A stretch of DNA of 64,000 bases from Epiperipatus broadwayi (lineage: Eukaryota > Onychophora > Udeonychophora > Euonychophora > Peripatidae), in NCBI GenBank assembly GCA_028023455.1, contig JAQFVV010012476.1:5041094-5105093 (forward strand), given 5' to 3'. The position numbers and the translations under genes are program-made. Positions 1 to 11,420 of the stretch are shown here, in pieces. The notes under the pieces were generated by a model. It saw only the letters and a program-made list of their open reading frames with translations. It ran no database searches and had not been told where the DNA came from. The stretch's first letter is position 1; every line of letters begins with the position of its first letter.

Positions 1-513
1 TTGAGTGGGCTCTGATCGTATTATAATCATATTTTTTTATGGTCAGCACCTTAAAATTCATATGACCATTCTTAAATTTCTTGAGTTATTTATAATTATG
101 ATATAGCCATGGAAGACAAATTCTGTTGTCCAAAGTTCTCACCTGTCTTCAGGACTTACCTGGATTCAAATCCCAGCTCATAGAATAGCAAGCCATTGCA
201 TTGTTCACCATATAAACAAGTCCTTTCTTCAGTTATACTCTAGATACTGAAATGTTTTTAAGATTGTACTTAATTAGAATGTGATTCCAGAAAATATTTG
301 CTTTTTCTTCACACTCTCCATGATGTTCAATTTGTTAAAAGATCCAGTGAAGGATAAAATCTGTCCTAAAAACTGACTATGTTTCTGAAGTACGTAAGAG
401 TCATCAATATTGTCTATCCTTTAAGACAACTACTCCATTGAAATAGGCTTGGGGGTTTGTTTTTTTTACCCAATAATTGTTTTCCTAATATTTTTAAAGC
501 GCTATCAACTAAA

Positions 514-925
514 TAATGTCTGTGTGGTTTGGTGAATTGATAAAGAGGTTTGTTCTGGAGTTCAAAGTTCATATATTGTAGTTCGCTTATCACTTCTGAT
601 GCTTGAATTTTTTGTGAACTCCCTAGCAATAAACCATTTCATGATTATTAGTAGTACCTTATGCTGTTTGGTACAATAGCAGAATGCCTAGACTCTGGAG
701 CTCAAAGTCCATGGATCATACCTCCAGCTGTCACTGCCAGGGTTTGAACTTCTTATGAACCCATGAACAATTAACCGTATGATTATTAAATACTCCTTGT
801 GGTTGGTGCATTGGTAGAGTAACGTATTTTAGAGCCAAAAGTTGCGAATCGCAGTTGCATCTGTCATTTCCGGTTCTCGAACTTATTATGAACTTCCTTG
901 CAATTAACCATTTCATTATTATATA
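514..925 (+). repeat. Three tandem copies of tRNA-like SINE family G
   Basis: Three head-to-tail units of about 130-140 bp start near 514, 663 and 796. Each has a box A-like GTTTGGT...TGGTAGAGTA segment, a box B-like segment (GCGAATCGCA in the third), a block reading ACTTCTTATGAA or similar, and a tail with AATTAACCATTTCATTATTAT. The same family recurs at 23.99-24.91, 32.2, 41.7, 43.6, 44.1 and 49.0 kb. The pol III promoter-like boxes suggest a tRNA-derived SINE. The parent tRNA cannot be assigned and the copies are decayed. Confidence 0.6.
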
Positions 926-3342
926 TAAAATAATATGTGTACGATAATGTATTAGACACTTCGATTTAAAATAGTTAATCGACTGACATCTGGCTGCCTT
1001 TCTTTACCCCTCTCATTTATCATAATTTTAAATTTTAAATCGAACGCAAGCAGATTTTTGTGTTTACAAAAAGTAAAAACGTAAAGAAAAGAAAAAAAAC
1101 TGAACACACACAAAAAAGATTTTAACGATCTCAATTACACTGAAATAAGAGTGGAAATTGTTCTAATTATACACTTCAATAACAAACAAATTAAAAGAAG
1201 AAAAAGAGAAAAACAAATGAGCTTGAACAAACAAATAAATTACGTCTCAAACAAAAGACATCTCTACACAATTCTAAATCCAACAGGGTATTAGCTTTAA
1301 CCCTTTGCTTACCGAGATTTCATAAACAATGAAAAAGAAGGTTACTTTACATATATATCTGTTCTGTGTAATTAGAAATAATGACTCCACCCCATGTTCT
1401 TGTCTATTTATGTGAAATAATCTGAGTTTTAAACAAATGTTTGTATGATACTATATATATGTTACCTTTGGGGAAAACTCCTAAGCGCAATAGTAAAGGC
1501 ATTCGTATGCTGCATGCTAATGTAATTATATAGTTAGTTGCTTGGAAGGTCAGATGACATTCAAACACCTTAATGACAGATTGAACATTTAACAATTTCA
1601 ATGAATACAAATTATAAAAATTTTCTATCAAGCATAGAACTTTTTTTTCAGGTTGCCATCCCATAAGCAATCAATTATTTATATCTTTCTTGGTTGGTAA
1701 ATGGAACATGAAATGCTAATTTCTGAACAGAGTAGCTCAAATATTCTGAATTTGATACGTTTTCATGCAATGATTGAGATAAATGTATTATGAGACTTCA
1801 TCAATTCTAGAAAAGGAAATGCAAATTTTATAGCTACCTTCATTTAAAAATTAGTTACAAGTAAGGACAACTATTTCTGATTATGATTAAAATATTTTCA
1901 TACTTTCTAGTCATAACACATTTAACAATATTTTTTAAAACTAATAAAGCTGTTTCCAATATACCATTAGCCCTCAAAAAAGATCTACACTAGAAAATAA
2001 TAGCAAATTGTAATGATGATGATGATCTAGTTTTTTTTATTATAATGTCATTTTCTAGACACAACTCAACAAAACTCTCACCAGTCAATAGTTTACCAAC
2101 CTGGTCCATAATAGTTTCACTACTGTCCATTTGGGGAAAGATTTGTGGTAATTTTCTTCTGCATTGGACTATTAAAAACTTATTTATCTAATTAACTTTT
2201 GCTCAAACATCTGATGGAAGTAGCATCGATACTGCAAACAGGCCCAAAATGATTCAGTCATGGCTATCTGTTATGTTGGTTCAAAATTACTGCATTCATT
2301 TGATGGCAAAAATTAGAATTGGAATATGTTAATTAAAATACCTAGATGTCACTATTTTTAGTGAAAAGTCAATTTTAGGAGATCAAATGCTGTGGTTTTA
2401 TGAAAAGGCATTCAGTATACATTGGAAAATTTGGATTTTCAGATACTTACAAATGCAACTTTATACATAATTTATGTACTTACTTATTTGTCTTTTGTAA
2501 TTCTAAATATTTAATTATTTTACATTGATTAATGTAATTATTATAAAGTTATTGTAATTGAGTATTACCGAAAGATAAAAGTTAAAATCCAATACTTTTC
2601 TGGGCATATTCTGCTGAAAGCATACTTCATGCATTATAAAAGTCTTGAATTTCAGCTTTCACCTTTTCATGATGCTCGATTACAATGAGTTTATAATAAT
2701 TATTTTTATTTTGTAAAATTAAATATTTGTTTCTCAGAAAGTATGTAATATAAATATTAAGATTTTATTTTATATTTGTTTTTAGCAAAAAATTACTCAA
2801 CTGGAAATTTATAGTAATGAACAGATAGTGACTGTGATAAAATAAAAATACATTCACACTCAAGAATGTCACTATCATTAATTTATTTTATTTTTTTGTA
2901 ATTATACATCCAATTTTAATATTTTAAAATATCATGTTATTGCTTGAATATTGTTTTTTTACCAAAATTTGTTTTAATGATAGAAATTTACTAACAAATA
3001 TATTTTTTGCATGAAATGCATTTTTAGCCTAAAAGCTAAAAATGGATTTTTTTGTGCGATTTGAATATTTATTTATGTTTACTACTTTTTGAAGATTAAG
3101 ACTATTTTTAGTTTTAAACTTATGATTTTAATATTTTAAAATGTAAAAATTTGATGAAGACTAAATTGTTTTTTTTTTTACATTAAAAATAATAAGTTGT
3201 AATAAATAATTAGTAAAAGCTGCAATTCTTCTAATAGGGAATTAACATAAAATAAAAATGTGCAGATTTTTTTATACCATATGAAGATGAATTTGCATAT
3301 ATTAGCATACATCAACAACACCATAACATTTCTAACTCTTCA
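926..3342. other. AT-rich anonymous DNA
   Basis: No recognisable coding domain, RNA gene or repeat family was seen. The stretch contains homopolymer runs and short AT tracts only. Short open frames here have no domain signature and look like chance frames in low-complexity DNA. Confidence 0.5.
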
Positions 3343-3383
3343 GCTATGAATATGAGGTTACAAGACCTCGAATGCTCTAAGCC
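3343..3383 (+). repeat. Stem-loop motif GAGG/CCTCGAA, copy 1
   Basis: CTATGAATATGAGG, a 7-8 nt loop and CCTCGAATGCTCTAAGCCT can form a GAGG/CCTC hairpin. A second, better preserved copy lies at 23011-23050, so this is a dispersed repeat and not a chance hairpin. Function unknown. Confidence 0.4.
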
Positions 3384-3594
3384 TGATATTTAATTTTGAT
3401 ATTTCTAATTTCACCAATGAGCATTTTAAGCATGGAATAATTACTATTTTAATTATAAAAATAATTTACATTTTACCTTAAATTCTTTTGAAGAATTATA
3501 ATCAATTTGTCCAAATTTGGAAATAACAGTGTTGAAATAAAAAATTGTTTTGATATATATCTGGTTAGTAAATATATTTTTTATACTTAAAACA

Positions 3595-3740
3595 TCCATT
3601 TCAGTTTATGGCTTTGACACATATGAATAAAGATATCCAAAACACACAAATGACTTCCAAGATGCATTTCATGCTAGCTCAGCATGCTCTTCCAAGTCAC
3701 AATTTTTTATGCATGTTTTCACTATGTATGCCATAATTAT
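3595..3740 (+). repeat. Family-A repeat fragment
   Basis: Contains the family-A core: a Y-CACATATGAATAAAGA-like start, the block GATGCATTTCATGCT, AGCTCAGCATGCTCTTCCAAGT and CACAATTTTTTATGCATG. Fuller copies lie at 39.5-39.8 and 49.7-50.4 kb. No coding capacity. Confidence 0.5.
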
Positions 3741-4629
3741 CAATACAAATAATAAATAAATAGTAATAATTAATGTATTTATTTAAAGTAGATGATATTA
3801 AAATTGTGATGATGAAAACTTGATGTTTGTAAATTGTATGTGTAATATGTTATGAAATGGAATCTCATTACATAAAGGTAAAAAAATATACTAATAGATC
3901 TTCCAAGCTAAGTTAAAGATTCCCTGCCTCTAAAATTATTATACACCCCAGTAAACTCATCCACATATTACTATCTATTACAAAATCATTCTTCCAGCAA
4001 TGATTCTTATTATTTTTCTCCTATCCCACTTGTTTACTTCACTATTCTATTGTTATACTTCTAATTCTTTTTATAAATATCTATCAGAAGATCTATCCTT
4101 TATTTGTTTCTTTTCCTTTTATTGTTTTAATTCAATCTCCATAAATCATCTTCATCCTCATCCCTCCATCAAGTGATGTTTAAGTGGAATATAATTATTC
4201 ACTGTCTTTTACTTTTATTAACATCTTGAAAAAATTAGATTGTTCTTTGTACTCTATGAATCTTATTTGCTAAAAGGTCGGCACAGCATAAATTTCATAA
4301 TATATTTATTTCAGTTTTTCATAATAAGAGTTTAAATAATTAGTTCATGGTGTACAAATCTTTGAGTGAAATAATATTAATAAGGACAGAATTATCATAG
4401 TCACTCAAATTTTTACTATTTGTTATACTTCTATAAATTGGATGAAAAAGTGTGGAACTTAATGCCTTTTCTAACTAACTTCTCCCATTCTTCTTTATAA
4501 GACTTTAGTGCAATTTTCAATTATATTTGCAATATTTTATTCCTACGATTAAATTTTTATTCTATATCACATTTTGTTAATCTTTACATTATTTATTACA
4601 GTAAAAAAAAATCAAATCATATATCACAT

Positions 4630-4870
4630 GACTTATTAAGCTTGTAATACAATCTAATATAATGAGCATGTTAATAGATCTAAACAAGCTTTTCAATAAA
4701 AACCACAAGAGAAAGCATTTAAACTCTCTATTTAGAATTATCTCTATCCCCAAACCAGTTTCGAGCTACTGGCTTTCATCATTGCAATGCTAGGATATTC
4801 AGATTCTAGATCTAAAATATCACCTCAAGCACAGCATGTATCTAATTCTTAACTATTAAATAGAAAATCT
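4630..4870 (-). repeat. H2 repeat with hammerhead-like core
   Basis: The unit shares with 8690-9120 and 9330-9480 the sequence TTATAAGCTTGTA-like flank, the AAGAGAAA...ATCTCTATCTAGAAT block, the CCTATCCC(C)GGACC block and a tail with GTATCTAATTCTTAACTATT. These define H2, a relative of H1. The ribozyme-like part is annotated separately. Boundaries are approximate because the copy has decayed. Confidence 0.55.
4735..4808 (-). ncRNA. Degenerate hammerhead ribozyme of the H2 repeat
   Basis: On the minus strand the order is TGATGA (4776-4781), AAGC, loop CAGTA, GCTC (4763-4766), GAAAC (4758-4762), TGGTT, then TGGGGATAG. This is the hammerhead order CUGAUGA, helix II, GAAA, helix III, NUH, with G10.1 decayed to A. 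The first core C is missing and the cleavage triplet reads GTT, so this copy is probably weak or inactive. The helix II closing bases (…C next to GAAA) are nearer the canonical hammerhead than those of H1. Confidence 0.45.
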
Positions 4871-5394
4871 GACATTTTAAGACATCTATTTGTCTTCAAA
4901 TCCAGCTATCTAACTTAAATATAAATTTAAAAATGAAAAACATTCTAAAAATAATATTTGAACTTTCCAAAATATATAAAAATATACTAAAATCAACTTC
5001 ATACTAAGAATGATGTTTTTGTTTTAATCAATGATTGCTTCTATCAATTGTTAAAAATAAAATTGAACAAATTATTTCTTTCTTGAGCTTATTTTTAAAA
5101 CTGAAACAAATTTTAGTTCAGACTTTATAAAGCAATAAAATTAGAAATTATGTTTTAATATTTTTTTCACAAAAAATTCTGCACCAGCATTTATGAAAGT
5201 TTTACCATAATAAAATCTAACCACAATCACATACCTTTTAGTTTTAAATAATTTACAAATTGCATAAATAAGTATAAATATGTACGTTACTAAAATAATT
5301 TTTTATACTGAAGTAACAAAATTAAAAAGCCAAAAATTGAAAACAAAAAGTCTACCAGACAGTAGCATTATCAATATCTTTGATTATAAACCAC

Positions 5395-5650
5395 TAAACA
5401 TCACATGTTCACTATTTCTTATTCTAGCACATAATTGTTATTAAAACAGACAAAATTCTTCATACAGTAGTGCCACTCAGTGCCAACCCGAGTAATCAAT
5501 GGATGCCAAAAGGCTTGTGCATAAAATCCCATCTAGTGCCTATTCATCCAATATTCCCAGACTAGTTTCTGGTTTGTGGCCTTCATCAGTGAAGAGCTTT
5601 GGATCTGAGAGCACTGCTCCTAAATCTTTAATTATGATTCAACCAATCAG
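5395..5650 (-). repeat. H1 hammerhead repeat, partial
   Basis: From about 5395 the unit shows the shared outer flank (CCACTAAACATCACATG), then TCTTCATACAGTAGTGCCACTCAGTG, GGATGCCAAAAGGCTTGTGC and the ribozyme region. On the minus strand at 5541-5609 lie CTGATGA, AGGC, CACAA, ACCA, GAAAC and TAGTC. Helix II has a C-A mismatch and helix I one mismatch. The unit is cut off just after the AGCACTGC segment. Confidence 0.6.
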
Positions 5651-6061
5651 TGACATTTTTGAAAAATTTATATGATATTTGAATGATACTAATATTTTCA
5701 GATTTTTTAAAAATTAATGATTCTAGTTCCAATTTTTGCCATTAAATCAATCATGAATCAACAAAGTAATGTAATAGATAAGTACCAAATAGTAAAGAAA
5801 AGCTGAAAAATAAAAGCATGAGTAAAACACTCAGAATATGCTGAAGATACAGTATTCTTATGAAGCAATTTATGTCCTAAAAAAGATTTTACAATACAAA
5901 ATCAAATAAAAATTTATCTTTTTATATAAATATATATATTCCATGGTGAAATGATAATGGTTAAAAATGGTATAATTTTATGTGAGTTTGAACTAAAGCT
6001 AGAATAACACATTACTTAGAACATTAATCTAAGAAGAACAGAAGGACCATTATATATTTAT

Positions 6062-6395
6062 TATCATCATCATTATTTTCAACCATTATCAATCCACTGC
6101 AGGATAAAGGTCTCCCCAAGTTTAATCTGTCTTCTTTGATCTCTAGTATCTTTGCATATAATGTTTACTCATTATAATCATCAATCATTAGCAATCCACT
6201 TCATGATGAAGACCTCTCCAAGTTCAATCCACCTTCTCCAATCTTTAGCTTCTCTTCTCCACATCACCCCTGTACACTTTCTTTTTTCATCCATCCATCT
6301 CATATGTGGTCTTTTTCTAGATCTTTTACAATCTCTTGAAATTTGGTTTAAGATTTCAACTATCCATCTATTATCATCCTTCTAGCAATATGTCC
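6062..6395 (-). pseudogene. RTE-like LINE C-terminus with (TGA)n tail
   Basis: Reading the minus strand from 6375 to the stop at 6181 gives about 64 uninterrupted codons beginning DNRWIVEIL and including RSRKRPHMRWMDE and WRREAKDWRRWIELGE. This matches the conserved C-terminal region of RTE-type endonuclease-reverse transcriptases (NRW, KRPRGRP, RRW.DDI, W.RRAQDR..W). Just downstream (6062-6150) is a second, related 3' end, with QRRQIKLGETFILQWID followed by ATGATGATGA-type repeats, the usual tail of such LINEs. The catalytic domain is absent. These are dead-on-arrival 5'-truncated copies; the frame itself is surprisingly clean. Confidence 0.7.
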
Positions 6396-6864
6396 ATATG
6401 TAATAAATAATATTTTAATACTGAATAAATATAATATCGTGAATTTTGCCAAGTAGGAAGAAAATGGACCATTTTCTATAGTAAAAAGTTATTGATCATG
6501 GCAACTACAAGACAGTTCAATTATTTTTTTAAATGGGCTTGGTAAATTTGGCTTGACATTATATTTATTTAATATTAAAATAGTATTTAACACTACTTAC
6601 ATGGCATGTTTATTTATTATAGAATTTTAGAAGACAGTGAGATATCTCTGCTCTATAGACTTAATATCAGTTATTTAAAAATCAATTTACATTAAAATAT
6701 ATAGGCTGATTTAAATTTGTTTTTCTTTTGTTTTTTGGGCTTTATTGTTTTAGATAACTCTAAATAAACATGATTTAAAATATGGTAAGAATTGGTAAAT
6801 TTTATTACTGTAAATTAGTTATTAAACATGGCCGTTAGAGGGCAGTTTCATCGTTACTTAAAAT

Positions 6865-7755
6865 AGAAAAAGCTCAAAGGGAAGTAGAAAGACATGCATT
6901 GGATGCAGAAGTATGAACAGCAAGGGAGGCAATTCAAGGAGAAATGGGATGGTCAAGTTTTCATATAAGAGATGCAAAAAGTAAAATGAAAATGTTTGGT
7001 AGATTGAAGTTTATGGATAATAAAAGAATAGCTAAAATAGTATTTAATTCGGTTATGAGTAAAGGGCAGGTAACAAGATGGGTGAGAAAGTAATTTATAT
7101 CAGTATATTTGTACAAAAGATGGGATGATTGTGTTAAGAGGATTATTGAGTGTTATAGTAGTAAGGAATGGGATAAAAGAATAAATTTATTAATAAAGAC
7201 TAGGGAGTTAGAGAGATGGAGAAATAGTATGGAGAGTAAAAAGAGTTTAAATATATATAGAAATAAACAGAATATTAGGTGTGAGTTAATATATGATAAT
7301 AGTAAGGAAAGTAGTTTATTGTTTAAGGCTCGAACGGGATCTTTAGTTACAAAAGAATATACATGTAAATGGAAAAATATGGGTGATTTATTTTGTAAAT
7401 TATGTAAGGAAGGAATAGAAAATATTAGGCATTTGTTAATTGAATGTAAATGTTTGAAAACAGAAAGGGTACATATAATAAAGTTGTGGAAAAATAAATA
7501 TGAAAAAGTGATTATACAGAAAGTGAATTATTGGTTTTTATGCTGGATTTGGGAAAAGATAAATGGGAATTAGATATAAAGGTTATAGAGTTGACAAAGA
7601 TTATGTTGTGGAAATGGGATAGAGCAGATTGTGGGCAAATTTAGAGTGGGGAATGTGAAATAAAGTGTCTAACAGGTTTATCTGGACATAATTGCTGAGA
7701 TATTCTTGACTTCGTTTAGGAAGAAGCCATAATACATCACATCACATCACAGACT
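6865..7755 (+). pseudogene. LINE ORF2 C-terminal part with CATCA-repeat tail
   Basis: Reading begins upstream with KAQREVERHALDAEV, passes one stop near 7092, then runs as a 154-codon open frame (7109-7573). The frame contains SSLLFKARTGSL and a zinc-knuckle-like pattern C-K-L-C near residue 95, followed by RHLLIECKC. That C-x2-C...H-x4-C arrangement is typical of C-termini of APE-type LINEs that lie beyond the reverse transcriptase. The 3' UTR-like part ends in tandem CATCA units (7733-7751). A second copy of the same 3' end is at 54476-54718. The polymerase domain is not present, so this is a 5'-truncated insertion. Confidence 0.7.
7109..7573 (+). CDS. LINE-derived open frame with Cys/His knuckle
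   Basis: A 154-residue frame inside the LINE remnant. It is rich in Lys, Arg and Trp, with RELERWRNSMESK, LLFKARTGSL, C-K-L-C-K-E-G and RHLLIECKC. The frame continues upstream through one stop codon into clearly related LINE sequence, so the ATG at 7109 is only the first Met after that stop and is unlikely to be a real start. It is better read as a decaying retrotransposon ORF than as a host protein. Confidence 0.45.
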   Translation: MYKRWDDCVKRIIECYSSKEWDKRINLLIKTRELERWRNSMESKKSLNIYRNKQNIRCELIYDNSKESSLLFKARTGSLVTKEYTCKWKNMGDLFCKLCKEGIENIRHLLIECKCLKTERVHIIKLWKNKYEKVIIQKVNYWFLCWIWEKINGN

Positions 7756-8689
7756 TAATAAATTTAACATGATTATATAAATATATATAGTTTATCTAAT
7801 TTTAATTTAAGTTTAGCATTCTTAATGTAAGTCAATAAATGATTCATACTATGAGTTAAAAGAAAGGTTTAGAATATAAAAGTAAGCTTTGATCAATTAA
7901 ACTTTAAAAACCCTATTTTTAATATAAATATTTGCATATTTATAACTTTATCTTGCTTTTAGTTTATCAAATTTGATGGATGTGTTCACATAAAGATAGT
8001 AATAAAATTCTGAGAGAATAAAATTTTAATTTTTATCATGACATTTTAAATTACAGATTTTCAAATTTCGGTATCAGAATATCATTTTAACTTTTTTATA
8101 GTTTATAAAATTTAAAGTTCACATATTTCATTTTAAGATATATATATATATATATATATATTGTTTAATTTCATTTTAAGATATATATATATATATATAT
8201 GCATTGTTTAAGCATATGCAATTAAATTAGAGATTACACTAAATTAAATAATTCTTATTAATGTTATCTATTTTGGTCAAATAATTAAATCCCTAAAAAA
8301 GATCTAATCATTATATCCATATAAAAAATAAATCACACATATTTCACCATAACATATATTGTTACTCAAACAAGTCTTCATCAAAGTTGTTTAGCTTTAT
8401 GGACTTAATTAATTTATATATTGATGAGATTTTAATATTGTTTGTTTAAATAATTTTTAATGAGATATCAAAATTTAGATTAATGTTTTCAGAAATTTTT
8501 ACATTTTTTTCTCATGAATTTAACATATTTTGGCTTAATGTGGCTCATACAAATAATATTATTACTAGATCAAGTGTTTTCATTTAGCATTACGAGTTTT
8601 AATTAGGTGTAGCTTGATTACATCATAGCTATAATATTACCTAGATATTACACAATATATATATAATCAATAAAGCAAATCATATATTG

Positions 8690-9120
8690 CATGGCATTGC
8701 TTTTATAAGCTTGTATTTACAAATATGTAATGTAGGGAGCATACCAATAGCTCAAATAAGCTCTTGTTGATAAGTGCAGTAAGAGAAAACTATTTCAAAT
8801 CTCTATCTAGAATATTTCTATCCTCGGACCAATTGGTTTTGAGCTTTTACTCACCTTAGTGAGGATCTAGAACATTCAGAGACTAGATCCAAAATATCAA
8901 CTCAAAACCAGAACTTATTTAATACATAACTATTGAGTAGAAAATCTATTTGAGTTAGATAGCTGGAGTTAAAGACATTTATGATTCTGAAAATTTTAGA
9001 TTTTTTACTCAATAGTTGTGTATTAAATAAGTGCTGGGTTTTGAGTTAATATTTTGTATCTAGTGTCTAAATGTTCTAGCTCCTCATTATATTATACAGA
9101 CACAAAGTTGGATGCCTAAC
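8690..9120. repeat. H2 repeat arranged as fold-back pair
   Basis: The left part (8690-8970, minus orientation) carries a hammerhead-like region at 8815-8885: minus strand GATCCTCA, a decayed core CTAAGGT, GAG...CTC, AAAAC, palindrome CCAATTGG, GTC, CGAGGAT. The helix I strands ATCCTC/GAGGAT pair perfectly. From about 8995 to 9090 part of the same unit returns in plus orientation (TTTTTTACTCAATAGTTG, AAATAAGTGCTGGGTTTTGA, GCTCCTCA) and stops at the ribozyme core. Two units therefore lie tail to tail. Confidence 0.5.
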
Positions 9121-9215
9121 TGAAAAAGAATGAGATTTTTAATTTTTAAAAATTCAAATAAACCCTGTAATATAGGCAAATAAAACCTGTTTGAAATCAG
9201 ATTAATAGTCATTTT

Positions 9216-9218
<3 letters not shown>

Positions 9219-9256
<38 letters not shown>
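9219..9256. repeat. (AT)n microsatellite
   Basis: About 19 uninterrupted AT units. It lies between two H2 copies. Other AT tracts of similar length occur at 12771-12804, 13913-13941 and 42977-43047. Confidence 0.9.
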
Positions 9257-9259
<3 letters not shown>

Positions 9260-9329
9260 AAAACGAAGATTTGCACGGATGAACCCGCAAAATATGTATT
9301 TTATATATATATATATAAATCAATAAAGC

Positions 9330-9480
9330 AAGAAATATATAGTGTGACATTGCTTTTATAAGCTTGTATTTACAACTCCTCACTGAGGTGAGCTATAAGC
9401 TCAAAGCCAATTGGTCTGGGGGTAGGAATATTGAAGATAGATATTTTAAATATTTTCTCTTACCCCATTTATCAATTAAG
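9330..9480 (+). repeat. H2 repeat with hammerhead-like region
   Basis: Plus-strand H2 copy. At 9374-9425 the order is ACTCCTCA, CTGAGGT (decayed core), GAGC, loop TATAA, GCTC, AAAGC, palindrome CCAATTGG, GTC, TGGGGG. Helix II (GAGC/GCTC) is perfect and helix I pairs CTCCTCA with TGGGGG through G-C, A-T and G-T pairs. Two to three core positions differ from CTGATGA and GAAAC, so catalysis is unlikely, but the architecture is clear. Confidence 0.5.
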
Positions 9481-9589
9481 AGCTTGTTTCTTTTTTCAAA
9501 ATAATATGTGTAAATTTATAAATAAATATTAGAAAATACAGTACTTAAAAGTTTATAAAAAAATATATATCTATAAACATCACTTAGGA

Positions 9590-10540
9590 GCACTTTCAAC
9601 TATCCTTGTAGTTTTTGTCAACTAATACTTCGAAAGGTCAACTTTCCCATAATTCCATGATGTCAACTTTCCTATAATTCTGTGATCTTAATGTTTGCTG
9701 CCTATCTATTGATTAAATCTTGCTTGTATTTATTTATATATTAACATAGCTTCCTTAATTTTTCTTTTATTATTATTTCTTTCAGTTTTCAATATTTTTA
9801 CATTACTATAATTAAAATCAAAACCATATATACATGATTTATTATGGTCATAAAAAATGAAAGCTGATAAATTATCATTATTTTTTATAATTTTGTTTTG
9901 TATTTTGAACCCTTTTTAATAATAGCAAATGCTCTTTTGTCCTTTTTTCCAATGTGCATCTCGATTCACCTATATATCCACTGCCACACCTACACATCCA
10001 TTTGTAAATGATACAATTTTATTTGTCAATAAGGTTTTATCTTTTGAGATATTTATTAAATGATTTAATGTAGGTGGTGCATAAAATGCAATGTCACATA
10101 TACTTTTATAAATTGTTTTAATAAAATTTGCATGTTGATTCGAAATATATGGCATTGATATTCAAATTTTTTTTTATCAGAAGAATTAACATTATTATTA
10201 ATATTATTTTTATATTTAGAATTAAAAAATTTAATAGTATAATAAACATAATCATAACTATATCCAACATTTAACAATTCATTATAATAAATTTCAATAT
10301 TTTTGTTTTTATCCCATGAATATTTACAAAGATTATCATTTCTAAATAAGAACTTTAAACCTTCCATTTTATGTGACATTGATACTTTTGATTTATATGG
10401 AATATATCTTCTTTTTGCTATTGGTTTAATAGTCATATAGTAATCCAGTTTATCTTTGTTTCTAGTTATCTTGAGATCTAAAAATTGAACACTCATTGAA
10501 TTTATATATATGTAAATGGTAAAACTATGAAACAAAAATC
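9590..10540 (-). pseudogene. Penelope-like element: RT C-terminus plus GIY-YIG remnant
   Basis: The minus-strand frame from 10535 begins with VQFLDLKITRNKDKL, then RRYIPYKSK and SHKMEGLKFLFR, followed by LLNVGYSYDYVYYTIKFF. These correspond to the PLE reverse-transcriptase end (FLD...RKPT..RYLPY.S.HP.H.K.G). After a frameshift near 10150 the frame gives PYISNQHANFIKTIYKS and LNHLINISKDKT, the linker usually placed before the GIY-YIG endonuclease. A third decayed segment, near 9830-9700, contains NVKILKTERNNNKRKIKEA followed by a stop, which matches the conserved RKIKEA block of PLE GIY-YIG domains. PLEs copy by target-primed reverse transcription using this nuclease. The catalytic RT motifs lie beyond the preserved part. 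Frameshifts and stops make it dead. Confidence 0.7.
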
Positions 10541-10929
10541 TTTATAATAAAACTCTCATAGAGAAATGGTGAAATAGAAGCTAATATTGATCTGACTTGT
10601 CAATTGCTGGACTGTAATAATTTGAATATTTTTAAACTCTGTTTTATTCTCTAGTTAAAAATATTTAGATATCCATTTACTGACAAATATTGAACAGTTA
10701 GATATAATATTTGTGGTTAGATATGTCATAACATAGTAAAACAAATTATTCAATCTGAAATATCCTCAAGTTGTAAATAAATCACATGCATGGAAGACAA
10801 ATCTGCAATCACTAGAAAATCTCTAAATCTTTAAATAAATAATATGTGTATGTTTAACAAAAATAAGAATAGATTGGACTCATGTATTTTAAGCATTTGA
10901 TGTTTGTAAGTTTACCCTTGTGTATTTTA

Positions 10930-11420
10930 TGAATAATAGTTCCGTAGTGTAATTTGCACTACACCACTCTCATGCAAGATAGTGACTGGTTTCTCTCTAC
11001 TTTTAATACTTTGTGGAGGAGTGAAGTGATAAACATATGACCAATGACATGTGAAAAAGTCTCTACCTTGCATGAGAGTAGTGTAGTGAAAATTACATTA
11101 CAGAAATATTATTCATTAAATGAATAATCTCTAATCTAATGAATAACTAAAAAAAACTATTAATATAATTCATTAAGTGGTTTATAGCAAAGTTATGAGT
11201 ACTGGTTCAGAATGAAATTTGAACCTTGGAAATCATACATCTTTTTACATGACTTACATCTTATATTTATAATTACACCCCTCCACAAGATGTTAAAAGA
11301 TAGAAACCAGTTTCTCACATGCAGGAGAGTGGTGTGGTGAAAATTTTACTACAAAATTATTATTCCTTATATGGATAATCTCTAATGTAATAAATGACTA
11401 TTAAAAATTATTAATGTCCT
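10930..11420. repeat. Family-A repeats in inverted arrangement
   Basis: A plus-strand partial unit (10938-11070) starts with GTAGTGTAATTTGCACTACACC and GGTTTCTCTCTACTTTTAATACTTTGTG. It runs into a minus-strand unit (11065-11415) that ends with the complement of the same start (GGAGAGTGGTGTGGTGAAAATTTTACTAC). The unit terminus is itself a short palindrome around AATTTTCACTACACC. No coding capacity. Confidence 0.6.

Noticed and set aside
6152-6385. 77-codon plus-strand frame
   Set aside because: It is the antisense shadow of the RTE-like LINE C-terminus.
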